Part shown: positions 46,160 through 55,270 of the stretch, piece after piece
How positions within the stretch are numbered: position 1 is the stretch's first letter
Layout of the letters: each line of letters opens with the position of its first letter
Source: Candidatus Trichofilum aggregatum
Lineage (GTDB): Bacteria; Chloroflexota; Anaerolineae; Promineifilales; Promineifilaceae
Assembly: GCA_016716885.1 (NCBI GenBank)
Contig: JADJUV010000011.1
Span: forward strand, 1-64,000
Length of the DNA: 64,000 nt
Direction: 5' to 3'
Program-made: the position numbers and the translations under genes
Notes under the pieces: model-generated
Told to the model about the DNA's origin: nothing
Seen by the model: the letters and a program-made list of their open reading frames with translations, nothing else
Database searches by the model: none

Positions 46160-47602
46160 ATGAGTAATCCCCTTCGCATCCTTTTTCTCAGTGCCGAAGT
46201 TGCTCCCTTTGCCAAACGAGGCGGTTTAGGGGATGTGGGTGGCTCTTTGCCTAAAGCCTTACACGCTCTAGGCCATGATGTTCGGGTGGTGATGCCCGCT
46301 TATGCCAATATTGAAGCGGGTTACGCTGGTGTAGAAGCCATGCCTGGGCACATGCACGTGCCAATGCGGGGCACGGTGATGATCAATGGGGTTTTCCGCG
46401 GCCGCTTACCCAACAGCGACGTCCCCATCTACTTCATCGCCGAACGCAACCTGCTGGGGCGCCCCGAAGTGTACGGCTACCAGGACGACGCCTACCGCTT
46501 CGCCTTTTACTGCCGGGCCGCTTTAGAACTCATGGCGATATTAAATTGGCGGCCGCATCTCGTTCATGCCAACGATTGGCACACCGCCCCCGCCGTCACC
46601 TGGCTGGCTACCGCCGCCCGCGCCGATCATCGCCTGCGCAACATACCCACCGTCTTCAGCATCCACAATCTGGCCCATCAAGGTTTGACCTCCTGGGACA
46701 TCTTTGATTATCTACAAATCCAGACCCACAGCCTGCAAGAAGAAGGGCATAATCAGGTCAACTTCATGGCGCGGGGCATTCACCACGCCACCCTCATCAA
46801 CACCGTTAGCCCCACCTATGCCCGGGAAATTATGACCCCCGCAGGTGGAGCACACCTGGACGGGATGTTGCGTTACCGTGCCCCCGATGTTTCCGGCATT
46901 CTCAACGGCATTGACACCGACGAATGGGACCCGGCTACCGACAAACGCCTGCCTCATCATTACGATGCCACCCATCTGGAGGGAAAACAAAAGGTCAAAC
47001 AGGCGTTGCAGGCGGCTCTGGGTTTACCCGAACGCAGTGACGTGCCGCTGGTAGCGATGGTGACACGGCTGGATTATCAAAAAGGGTTGGACATTACCGG
47101 CGACGTGCTCCACCGCCTACTCAATGCCCACGCTGGCGAGGCTCAATTTGTGGTGTTGGGCACGGGTGCAGACGAATATGAAAATATGCTGGCCCACCTG
47201 GCCGGGTATCATCGCAATAAAATGAGGGCCGTGTTGGCTTACAATGCCAGTCTGGCCCCGCTGATTTATGGTGGCAGTGATATGTTCATCATGCCATCCC
47301 GCTTTGAGCCATGTGGCCTGGGGCAACTGATCGCCATGCGTTATGGCACCATTCCCATCGCCAAAGCCACGGGTGGTTTAGTAGATACGATTTGGGACGG
47401 ACAAACGGGCTTTTTGTTTTCCGAACATACGGTTGAGGCCTTTTGGGAAGGGTTACGCCGGGCAATGTGGGTTTATTACCACAATAAATCCCACTGGCAG
47501 CATATGCAGGTGACGGCCATGTCTCAAGATTTCTCTTGGGAACGTTCGGCCAGGGGTTATGAACAGTTGTATGAGAGAGCTATTGCCCGGAGCGGTCTGT
47601 GA
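46160..47602 (+). CDS. glgA: Glycogen synthase, ADP-glucose type
   Basis: The 480-residue GT5 glucosyltransferase elongates alpha-1,4-glucan from ADP-glucose. ADP-glucose-binding loop KRGGLGDVGGSLPKAL, HANDWHTAP, NIPTVFSIHNLAHQG, NGIDTDEWDPATDK, MVTRLDYQKGLD and the acceptor motif PSRFEPCGLGQLIAMRYG are in the expected order. ATG 46160 (MSNPLRILFLSAEVAPF) is the typical GlgA start; the frame upstream is not conserved. It is followed after a repeat element by malQ, giving a glycogen metabolism pair. Confidence 0.93.
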   Translation: MSNPLRILFLSAEVAPFAKRGGLGDVGGSLPKALHALGHDVRVVMPAYANIEAGYAGVEAMPGHMHVPMRGTVMINGVFRGRLPNSDVPIYFIAERNLLGRPEVYGYQDDAYRFAFYCRAALELMAILNWRPHLVHANDWHTAPAVTWLATAARADHRLRNIPTVFSIHNLAHQGLTSWDIFDYLQIQTHSLQEEGHNQVNFMARGIHHATLINTVSPTYAREIMTPAGGAHLDGMLRYRAPDVSGILNGIDTDEWDPATDKRLPHHYDATHLEGKQKVKQALQAALGLPERSDVPLVAMVTRLDYQKGLDITGDVLHRLLNAHAGEAQFVVLGTGADEYENMLAHLAGYHRNKMRAVLAYNASLAPLIYGGSDMFIMPSRFEPCGLGQLIAMRYGTIPIAKATGGLVDTIWDGQTGFLFSEHTVEAFWEGLRRAMWVYYHNKSHWQHMQVTAMSQDFSWERSARGYEQLYERAIARSGL

Positions 47603-47660
47603 ACGCCAGACCCAAGATAATGTCTGGGCGTTGCCGTAACGCTCTTCATCGGTTAGCCCG

Positions 47661-47787
47661 CTATTGAGGCTTAACAACTTAATAAGCGTATTGAGGAGTA
47701 AGACATCCCCAGATGCCGCCGGTGGTGAACCGTTCGCACGTGGGCGTGCTCACTCCTCTCTATACCAACATTAGTTCGGAAACCTTC
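47661..47787. repeat. MITE-like imperfect palindrome, family A, copy 2
   Basis: In opposite orientation to 5175-5332 and alignable over more than 100 bases, with GAGGCTTAACAACTTAATAA, TATTGAGGAGTAAGACATCC, GTTCGCACGTGGGCGTGCTC and CACTCCTCTCTATACC. Arms are complementary and the centre differs. Confidence 0.75.
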
Positions 47788-47880
47788 AAAAGCGGTCACG
47801 ACAAACCCAGAATGTTTCTTGACCACTATCGTCCCCCAGGTTCTTGATTAACCTATCTTTTTTGACCGACGAGGTTTTCT

Positions 47881-49380
47881 ATGCGTTTTTCTCGCGCCGC
47901 TGGCGTGCTTCTTCACCCCACATCGTTCCCCAGCCGTTTTGGCATTGGTGATTTGGGGCAATCGGCTTATGTGTTTGTAGACTTTCTGGCCCAGAGCAAA
48001 CAATCCCTCTGGCAGATATTACCGTTAGGGCCAACCGGTTATGGCGATTCCCCTTATCAATCGTTTTCGGCTTTTGCCGGTAATCCTTTGCTTATCAGCC
48101 CGGAGCGATTGGTGCAAGAGGGTTATTTACCAGGATCGGCGATTGAGCAGGTGCCTGATTTTCCGACAGATAAGGTGGATTTTGGTTGGGTGATTGATTA
48201 CAAAAACAACCTGTTTCGGCAGGCGTTTGCCCATTTTCAGGCCCACGGTACGGATGGTCAACGGGAAGCCCTGACCCGTTTCTGTGTGGAGAATCCGAGC
48301 TGGTTGGATGATTTTGCCCTGTTTATGGCCCTCAAACAGCATTTTTCGGGCCATGAGGGGGGGATGTGGCATACCTGGCCGGTGGAGATTAGACGAAGGG
48401 ACGCGGCCGCGATGCGACAATGGCGCTCCCAGTTAGCCAACGAAATTGCCTACGTGCAATTCCTGCAATTCCTTTTCTTTGATCAATGGCTCACCCTCAA
48501 ACAATACGCCAATGACCGGGGTATCCGCATTGTGGGCGACGTGCCCATTTTTGTGGCTATGGATAGCGCCGATGTTTGGGCCAACCCCCATCTTTTTTGG
48601 CTCAATGAAGATGGTACCCCCCAATTTATTGCCGGTGTACCCCCGGATTATTTCAGTGTTACGGGGCAGCGGTGGGGCAACCCGCTTTACCGCTGGGAAC
48701 AGATGGCCGCCCAGGATTATACCTGGTGGGTCGCCCGGCTCCGGGCCGTGTTTACTCAGGTCGATGTGGTACGGATTGATCATTTTCGGGGGTTTGAGGC
48801 GTACTGGGAAATACCCGCCAGTGAAGCCACGGCCGTCAAAGGGCGCTGGGTGAAAGGGCCAGACGCGGCCTTTTTTGAGGCCATGGCCCGCCAATTAGGT
48901 GAACTGCCCATTATCGCTGAAGATTTGGGCGTTATTACCCCAGAAGTCGTGGCTCTACGGGACCGGTTTGATTTCCCCGGTATGAAGATTCTGCAATTTG
49001 GCTTTGGCGGCGAGCGCAACAGTAACTTTTTGCCTCACACCTTCCCCCACAACAGCGTGGTCTACAGCGGCACCCATGATAATGACACAACCATTGGCTG
49101 GTATCTGAGCGCCTCACCTTCGGAACAGCAACACATGAGCCGCTATGCCCACGCCAATGGGGATGATCCGGCCTGGGATATGATTCGGCTGGCGTTTGCT
49201 TCGGTGGGGGATATGGCCATTGTGCCGATGCAGGATTTGTTGCGCGTGGGGCCAGAAGGGCGGATGAACTATCCGGGACGGGCTGGTGGCAACTGGCAAT
49301 GGCGTTATCAGGCAGATCAGTTAACCCGAGCACTGGCGTCGGAATTGCAAGAATTAACCGACCTGTATGGGCGGTCATAG
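47881..49380 (+). CDS. malQ: 4-alpha-glucanotransferase (amylomaltase)
   Basis: The 499-residue GH77 enzyme transfers maltodextrin segments. The N-terminus RAAGVLLHPTSFPSRFGIGDLG and LPLGPTGYGDSPYQSFSAFAGNP are family signatures. The nucleophile region VVRIDHFRGFEAYWEIP, acid/base IIAEDLGVITPEV and SGTHDNDTTIGWY are all present, as is the 250s-type segment GVPPDYFSVTGQRWGNPLY. Full length. It probably works with GlgA in storage glucan turnover, although the repeat element between them leaves co-transcription open. Confidence 0.94.
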   Translation: MRFSRAAGVLLHPTSFPSRFGIGDLGQSAYVFVDFLAQSKQSLWQILPLGPTGYGDSPYQSFSAFAGNPLLISPERLVQEGYLPGSAIEQVPDFPTDKVDFGWVIDYKNNLFRQAFAHFQAHGTDGQREALTRFCVENPSWLDDFALFMALKQHFSGHEGGMWHTWPVEIRRRDAAAMRQWRSQLANEIAYVQFLQFLFFDQWLTLKQYANDRGIRIVGDVPIFVAMDSADVWANPHLFWLNEDGTPQFIAGVPPDYFSVTGQRWGNPLYRWEQMAAQDYTWWVARLRAVFTQVDVVRIDHFRGFEAYWEIPASEATAVKGRWVKGPDAAFFEAMARQLGELPIIAEDLGVITPEVVALRDRFDFPGMKILQFGFGGERNSNFLPHTFPHNSVVYSGTHDNDTTIGWYLSASPSEQQHMSRYAHANGDDPAWDMIRLAFASVGDMAIVPMQDLLRVGPEGRMNYPGRAGGNWQWRYQADQLTRALASELQELTDLYGRS

Positions 49381-49432
49381 TCCAGCGTATTTGACTTTTG
49401 CCATTCGCTATGGGAGAATTTTAATCCGTTTG

Positions 49433-49504
49433 GCCCTCGTAGCTCAGTGGATAGAGCATTGGCCTCCGAAGCCATGTGCCCGCGTTCGAGTCGCGGCGAG
49501 GGCA
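49433..49504 (+). tRNA. tRNA-Arg (anticodon CCG)
   Basis: Acceptor stem GCCCTCG / CGAGGGC, D-arm GCTC-AGTGGATA-GAGC, anticodon arm TTGGC-CTCCGAA-GCCAT with CCG, short variable loop and T-arm CCGCG-TTCGAGT-CGCGG with discriminator A. CCA is not encoded. Confidence 0.95.
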
Positions 49505-49608
49505 TTTAGACCGGTCATCACTGGTCAATAAACAGTATCCAGTAATGCGGGTTGTGTTCAGGTAACTGGGCACAACCCGTCTCTGTTTGTGGGGTCGAAT
49601 CAGTAGCT

Positions 49609-50423
49609 ATGAGCCGAGAGAGAACGTTTCGCAGTGAGGCTATTGTGATGCGCCGCACCGATTTTGGTGAGGCGGATCGTTTGCTGACGCTGTATGGCCG
49701 CGAACAAGGGAAGTTTCGGGCGGTGGCCAAAGGGGCGCGTAAACCACAAAGCCGCAAGACGGGGCATGTGGAGCTATTCATGCGGACCCAATTTATGCTG
49801 GCGGAAGGGCGTGATCTGCCGATTGTGACGCAGGCGGAAATGGTGGATGCGTATCCGGCTTTACGTGAAGATTTGGTACGCACGACGTATGCGTCTTACG
49901 CGGTGGAATTACTGGATCGGTTTGCCCCGGATGAGGAGAAGAACCCGCGACTGTATGATTTGCTCGCGGCCGCGCTCTCCTGGTTCACCACTTCAGACAA
50001 TTTACTGGTGGCGGCCCGCACCTATGAACTACGTCTGCTCACCATCGCCGGTTTTCAGCCACAACTATTCCACTGTGTCCGTTGCCTGGACCCCATTCAG
50101 GAGCAAGACCAGTTTTTTAGTGCCGAATTGGGGGTATCCTCTGCCCGAACTGCCGTGAGGGGGATCGTAAAGCCAAACCTATCAGCGCGGCCGCGGTCAA
50201 AGTCCTGCGTTACTTACAATCGCGTGATTGGAAAACGGTGCAGACCCTCAACCTGAAACGCCCCCTACACAGTGAATTAGAGGGGTTGATGCACTTTTAT
50301 TTAACCTATCACCTGGAACGCAACCTGAAATCGGTGGATTTCCTGCACCATTTGCGCCGGGAAGCCACCCTGTTTGCCCCGGCTGGGGATGGGGAGCAAA
50401 CAACGGTAGAGGGTGAGCAGTAA
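49609..50423 (+). CDS. recO: DNA repair protein RecO, frameshifted
   Basis: RecO helps RecR and RecF load RecA on gapped DNA. The OB fold begins MSRERTFRSEAIVMRRTDFG, with GRGEQGK-like YGREQGKFRAVAKGARKPQ. Two half-sites of a zinc finger, CVRCLD and CPNC, lie in different frames: the frame changes in a run of five G at about 50129-50133, where six G would give ELGGILCPNCREGD. The C-terminus continues LKRPLHSELEGLMHFYLTYH to the stop at 50423. With the break mended the protein is about 271 residues, normal for RecO. Because recO is widely conserved and the break is in a homopolymer, sequence error is likely. Confidence 0.88.
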
Positions 50424-50442
50424 GCGCGCTGACTGAGCAATG

Positions 50443-50505
50443 AGTGCCTGGCACGGGGCGGCGAGTTATGCGAAGCCCAGGTTTGTCTGCCCCGTGCCAG
50501 GCACT
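50443..50505. repeat. Perfect 17-bp inverted repeat, AGTGCCTGGCAC type
   Basis: AGTGCCTGGCACGGGGC and its exact complement flank a 29-base centre. The arm sequence matches the outer arms of the family A element at 5175 and 5320 (GTGCCTGGCACGGG). Confidence 0.8.
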
Positions 50506-50549
50506 GTATGAACACTCCCTTACACAAGTTACCACGAATTTTCCTTATG

Positions 50550-51241
50550 CAAACGATTGTCGTACAGCGGTTACGGATGCGGTTTAGCAAAGTGGGGCCA
50601 ACCCGTTTTATTGGTCATTTGGACCTGGCGCGGACCTTGGAACGGTCGCTTAATCGTGCCCGCATTCCGATGGCCTACACCCAAGGGTTTAACAAACGGA
50701 TGCGGATGCAGTTGGCGACGGCTTTGCCCCTGGGATTTACCAGCGATTGTGAGCTGGCGGATTTGTTTCTGCAAGAGCGCATGGCGGTCGATGATGCGCA
50801 AGCCCGGTTAAGTAGCAAGATTGCCCCCGGCCTGATCATTCATGACCTGTGGGAAGTCCCCCTAAAGACGGCCCCGCTACAAAATATGTTGCAGTCAGCC
50901 ACTTACACGGTGACGGTGCTAGACCCGGTGGACAGGGGAGAACTGGCTCAAGGCATTGCCGATTTGTTAGCGGCCGCAACCCTGCCCCGGCAACGACGAG
51001 ATAAAACGTATGATCTGCGGCCGCAAATCCTCTCCCTCTCTCTAGATGAAGGAGAAGAACTGGTTTTGCACATGCACCTGTGGCAATTACCCAGCAAAAC
51101 GGGCCGCCCGGATGAGGTCGCGGCCGCGCTGGGCCTTGATCTCTGGCCACCCGCATTCACCGCACCACCCTCATCCTGGATGAATCCGACGATCTGAACG
51201 AAGCGACTGATAGCCCTATTGAATTAAATGACTTGAGTTAG
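50550..51241 (+). CDS. TIGR03936/DUF2344 family radical SAM-associated protein, 3' frameshift
   Basis: The protein begins MQTIVVQRLRMRFSKVGPTR and contains FIGHLDLARTLERSLNRARI, AYTQGFNKRMRMQLATALPLG, all diagnostic of DUF2344. The family is usually fused to or placed after a TIGR03960 radical SAM protein; none is adjacent here. The last 35 codons (DPLATRIHRTTLILDESDDL and on to a TAG at 51239-51241) are in another frame, entered near 51140 where one C seems missing from GATCTCTGG. About 230 residues when joined. Its role in RNA modification is suspected from the family, not shown here. Confidence 0.82.
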
Positions 51242-51316
51242 AGCTAGAGGAAAGAGCGAGAGGGAATTACTCTGGAAAACCCCCTAGCTCTAGCTCTGAA
51301 CTCTAAACTCTAGTAA

Positions 51317-52195
51317 ATGAGGATGAAACCGATTAAATACAGGTGGTTGAAAGGACTCATTCTGTGGCTCTGCCTGCTAGGTTGTGGGGTCAGCCCAGTC
51401 TTGATAACACCATCGGCTACCTCACCCGCCATTGTTTTACCCCCACCCACACCGGTCATCAGCGCGGCCGCGACCGCCACATCCCTTCCCCTTGACACCC
51501 CCTTTCCCCCGGACACCGGTTGGCTTCTCCTGCGACCCGGCCTGGAACAGCGTACCCTTCATCTAACCGACCCAACCACCGGCCAACAGCGTGAAACCAT
51601 CACCGTTTTGCGCCTCGATCCGGCGTTTTTTGCCTTTGATATTGGCTACCGTCCCGGTCAGCCGCAAAGCCTGATCGATTGGCAGGCGGAAACGGGTGCC
51701 CTACTGGTGGTGAATGGGGGTTATTTCACGGAACAACATTTGGCGACGGGGTTGATTATTGTAGCTGGGCAGGCCAGTGGGGTGAGTTATGAAGGGTTTG
51801 GCGGCATGGTGGTCATCAATGAAGCGGGGTTGGCGCTACGTTCCCTGGCGGAACAGCCTTATGATGGTGGGGAAACGATCGCGGCCGCGTTGCAATCCTT
51901 CCCTCTGCTGGTTAAACCGGGTGGTGAACCGGGTTTCCCCGAAGAAGATTTCCGCACCTCCCGCCGCACAGTGATTGCCCAGGATAACCAGGGGCGGGTG
52001 CTATTTCTAGTAGCCCCGCAGGGCACGTTGACCCTGTTTCAACTGAGCCAGTGGTTGGTCAACAGCGACCTGGATTTGCACATCGCCCTGAATCTGGATG
52101 GTGGCGCTTCTACCGGCCTGCTCCTGGCCGATCCCCCTTTACACGTTACTTCGTTTGACTTGTTACCGGTTGTGATTACGGCAACATCTCGTTAA
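51317..52195 (+). CDS. Phosphodiester glycosidase family lipoprotein (NAGPA/DUF2233)
   Basis: The 292-residue protein has signal LILWLCLLGCGVS with lipobox Cys23, a Pro/Thr linker, and a NAGPA domain: TGALLVVNGGYFTEQHLATG, RTVIAQDNQGRVLFLV and the terminal motif ALNLDGGASTGLLLADPP. The domain in characterised members removes GlcNAc from a phosphodiester; bacterial members are exported and mostly unassigned. Monocistronic, with ATG 51317 or 51323. The upstream spacer (51241-51312) is another word repeat, CTAGCTCTAGCTCTGAACTC type. Confidence 0.87.
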   Translation: MRMKPIKYRWLKGLILWLCLLGCGVSPVLITPSATSPAIVLPPPTPVISAAATATSLPLDTPFPPDTGWLLLRPGLEQRTLHLTDPTTGQQRETITVLRLDPAFFAFDIGYRPGQPQSLIDWQAETGALLVVNGGYFTEQHLATGLIIVAGQASGVSYEGFGGMVVINEAGLALRSLAEQPYDGGETIAAALQSFPLLVKPGGEPGFPEEDFRTSRRTVIAQDNQGRVLFLVAPQGTLTLFQLSQWLVNSDLDLHIALNLDGGASTGLLLADPPLHVTSFDLLPVVITATSR

Positions 52196-52199
52196 ATCT

Positions 52200-52250
52200 C
52201 GTGTTGCGTGGTGCGTATTGCGTGTTTAGGCTTTCCACGCACCACGCACC
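52200..52250. repeat. GCGTGGTGCGTATTGCGTG palindrome
   Basis: CGTGTTGCGTGGTGCGTATT is followed by CCACGCACCACGCACCCC in complement. It lies between two convergent genes and may stop transcription from both sides. A half copy, GATGCGTGGTGCGTATTCC, is at 12554. Confidence 0.65.
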
Positions 52251-52258
52251 CCGTCCTC

Positions 52259-53093
52259 TCACGTCCCCCAGTCGCGTAAATAACGAAAATCATGACCCAC
52301 GGTGCGGCCGCTGATTTTGGGGATGATGGGCATGGTGCGTTTGTACTGGGAGCGCTGCATCATCTGTTCCAACCGGCGCACAAGCTCCGGGGCAAACCCT
52401 TCGGCCAGCACATCTTCTCGTGTATACCGCTCATCTACCATCAATTGAAGCAAGGTATCGGCCTCTTCATAGGTAAAACCAAAGTCGCTCTCATCCGTTT
52501 GGCCGGGCACAAGGTCGGCCGAGGGGGCTTTGTCAATGATGGCGGCGGGCACACCAATGGCACGCGATATTTGCCGCACCTGGGTTTTGTACAGGTCGCC
52601 AATAGGATTCACCGCTGAGGCCAAATCACCGTAGATGGTTCCATAACCCAGGAGCAACTCCGTTTTGTTGCTGGTTCCTACGACTAGCGCATTCCAGGCG
52701 GCTGAACGATCAAAAATGGTCATCATGCGGGTGCGGGCCATGATGTTACCCTTGCGCAACGGGGTAATCCCTGGTGAAGCGGCAAAAAGAGGCTCCACCA
52801 TCGGTGTGATCTCGATGGTTTCATGGGGAATGCCCAGGTCGGTGATGACCAGGCTGGCATGTTCCAGGCTTTCCGGCGAGGAAGCGGCGTAAGGCATCCG
52901 CACGGCCAGGACGTTTTCCGGGCCGAGGGCCTGGACTGCCAAATAACAGGACAACGCCGAATCTATGCCTCCCGGAAAGCCCTAATACGGCCCGGCGGAA
53001 ACCCGCTTTGTGGATCTCATTACGCAAAAATTGCACCAAAACGGTGGTCGTTACCTGGACATCAATGGTGAGGTGGTTGGTTTGGATGGTCAT
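52259..53093 (-). CDS. nadE: NAD synthase (ammonia-dependent type), frameshifted
   Basis: It converts deamido-NAD to NAD with ATP. The N-terminal part reads FLRNEIHKAGFRRAVLGLSG. One extra G in TCCGGGAGGC at about 52972 breaks the ATP-pyrophosphatase loop, which restores to LSGGIDSALSCYLAVQALG. The rest has MPYAASSPESLEHA, RTRMMTIFDRSAAWNALVVG, TSNKTELLLGYGTIYGDLAS and the C-terminal KISGRTVGHDFRYLRDWG. About 277 residues and no glutaminase domain. NadE is normally essential, so this break is most likely an error in the sequence. Confidence 0.9.
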
Positions 53094-53103
53094 AGTATTT
53101 TAA

Positions 53104-53226
53104 AAGAAGTTACACAGAGAGCACAGAGGTGAAGTTACACAGAGATTCACAGAGAAAAAGCAGGCCCATTTTTAAATCTCTGTGGTTCTCTGTGTCTTCT
53201 CCGTGCCCTCTGTGTTCCTCTGTTGA
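53104..53226. repeat. ACACAGAGA-type palindrome, copy 2
   Basis: GTTACACAGAGATTCACAGA is followed by CTCTGTGGTTCTCTGTGTC and GCCCTCTGTGTTCCTCTG, matching 42825-42914 in order and spacing with a duplicated left arm. It fills the nadE-sppA spacer. Confidence 0.75.
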
Positions 53227-53244
53227 TTCCGGGTTAAGGGAGTG

Positions 53245-55117
53245 TCACCAGAATTTGAGGGTAAAGGGCATGGTAGTTAACGGTTTGCCGTTTAGGGTTT
53301 GCCACCGTTCCAGGCTCAACAGTTGGAGCAGGTCGGTGGCGGCTTCGTAGGGTTGGGGTAGGCGATAATCATGCCCCCGGTCGTAAAAGTTGAGCACGCG
53401 CACCTGGTGGTTGTCATCGGTGGGCAGGTGGGCCAGTTCGGCGGCCTGACGGATGGCGTCGGCGAAGTCGCCGTGGCTGTCCACGAGTTTGTGGCTGAGG
53501 GCCTGCCGCCCTGTCCAGACGCGCCCTTCACACAGGGGGTCTAGTTCGGCGTAGGGAATGTCGCGGCCGCGAGCCACCACCTGCTTAAACTGTCCATACA
53601 CGGCATCAATGCCTTGCCGGAACACCGCTCGTTCCTCTTCGTCCATGGGCGTTTCATTGCTCATGAGTCCGGCGTGTTCACCCCGTTTCAGGCTCACACG
53701 GTTTACCTGGAGCTTCTTTTCTAGCTCACTACTGCTGAGACGCCCCGTGATGACGCCGATGGAGCCGGTGATGGTTCCGGTTTGGGCCATGATGTGGTGC
53801 GCGGCCGCGCTGACATAATAACCCCCTGAGGCGGCTACATTACCCATGTAGACCAGCACCGGTTTCTTTCTGGGCGATGCGTTGAATTTGCCGGGCAATC
53901 AAATCTGAGGCCAGGGCCGAACCACCGGGTGAGTCCACATGGAAGATGAGCGCGCCCATCTCCTCTTGCTCCTCGGCCCGGCGCAGGAGGCGGGTCAGCG
54001 TGGCTTCACCGGCGGTGCTACCACCGATGAGAGGAATGGGCAGGTCGATGGGGGGGTTGCGGCTCTCACCGGGCATGATAGCCCCTTCCAGGCTGATAAC
54101 GCCGATAAATTTACTGGTGGTGCGGCGGAATCTTTCGTGCAGGCCAGCTTCGGCTTCATCCCAGAGTAAGAGACGGGCTTGCGGCCGCGGGGATGGGGAA
54201 GAGATTGGGAGACTGGGAGACTGAGAGACTGGAGACTCGTCATTGGTTAGTGATTGCTCACTGTTTACTGACGATTCAGTCACGACTGGTTTTTCTGCCA
54301 GCCAGTAGACCAGTTCATCTTCATACAAGAGCGCATCCACCAGGCCATGCTGGCAAATGGCTTCATCGTACAAAGGGGCCTGATCAATGATGGCTTTCAT
54401 GTCAGCCAGGGTTTTGTTGCGCCCTTCAGCCATACCGGTTAGCAGTAGGTCAAACTGTTCGTCTAAGAGCCAGCTCATCTGCTCATGCAATTCGGGCGAC
54501 ATTTCCGCTTTGCCTAGCCGGTCATAGGCTGATTTATAGGGGGAAATTTGTACGACATCGAAGTGCAACCCGGCCAGGGCCAGGCTGTCTTTTAGGAAGG
54601 CGACGCTGGTGCGTAAACCGACCACATCAAAGGACGCGCTGGGCGGAGCAATGATGCGATCCGCAGCGGTGGCGGCAAAATAATGGGGTAAATCCAGGTA
54701 AGGGGTATAAACGATGACCTCTTTGCCCCGCTCACGCAAGCGCTGAACGGCCCGGCGGAAATTCTGCAAGGTAGCCAGCCCGGCGGAAAAACCCTCAAAG
54801 ATGAATAGAACCCCTTTCGCATTGCGGGCATCACCAATTCTCTGGACAATATAGTTAAGCTCTTGTAAGGACAGCGGATCATCACGATAGATGGGCAGTT
54901 GCCGTTGCCAGAAACTCCGTGGCGGCCCAGTTCGCTCTGGCAAGGAGCCACCAATGGGTATGACAATGTAATCTACCTGGGTATCTTGGAGCATACGGAG
55001 CTGGTTGCGTAACCAGATGCCTGATTGTTGCCAACTATCGTAGAGCCACTGCGCGGCCGCGTGCCATTCCTCGCGTAATGCCTTCATCATAGAAGTACGT
55101 TCTTGGGGCTGATTCAT
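53245..55117 (-). CDS. Signal peptide peptidase SppA-like S49 protease, frameshifted, with repeat insertion
   Basis: Two S49 domains make about 620 residues, like the long SppA form. The first has the general base Lys195 in ISPYKSAYDRLGKAEMS. The second has ALIFHVDSPGGSALASD and, in another frame, the nucleophile Ser in MGNVAASGGYYVSAAAHHI and TGTITGSIGVITG. The frames meet near 53870 at AGAAAGAAACC; the join restores KKPVLVYMGN. Between the two domains, residues about 278-312 (SSVNSEQSLTNDESPVSQSP) are encoded by nonamer and related words, an in-frame insertion. No N-terminal membrane helix is visible, which is odd for SppA. Confidence 0.85.
54190..54292 (-). repeat. Word-repeat insertion inside sppA-like gene
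   Basis: GGGAGACTGGGAGACTGAGA nonamers followed by CATTGGTTAGTGATTGCTCA-type words code for a Ser/Pro-rich linker without breaking the frame. Confidence 0.75.
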
Positions 55118-55270
55118 AGATGTCCTGTATTGCCAATATAACCGGGGGATAACGCCACCCCGCGTTTCATGTGATGATTAAATAACTTGCCAAAACTGCT
55201 ACCAGTAGCCTGAATGATAGAATACAAGGGGCAAGGCAGGCAACTTTCAACCTAACCCGGATTATCTTAT

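Noticed and set aside
50129..50133. Programmed frameshifting in recO
   Set aside because: A plain G5 run without a slippery heptamer plus downstream structure, and many similar breaks elsewhere, make sequence error or mutation the simpler reading.
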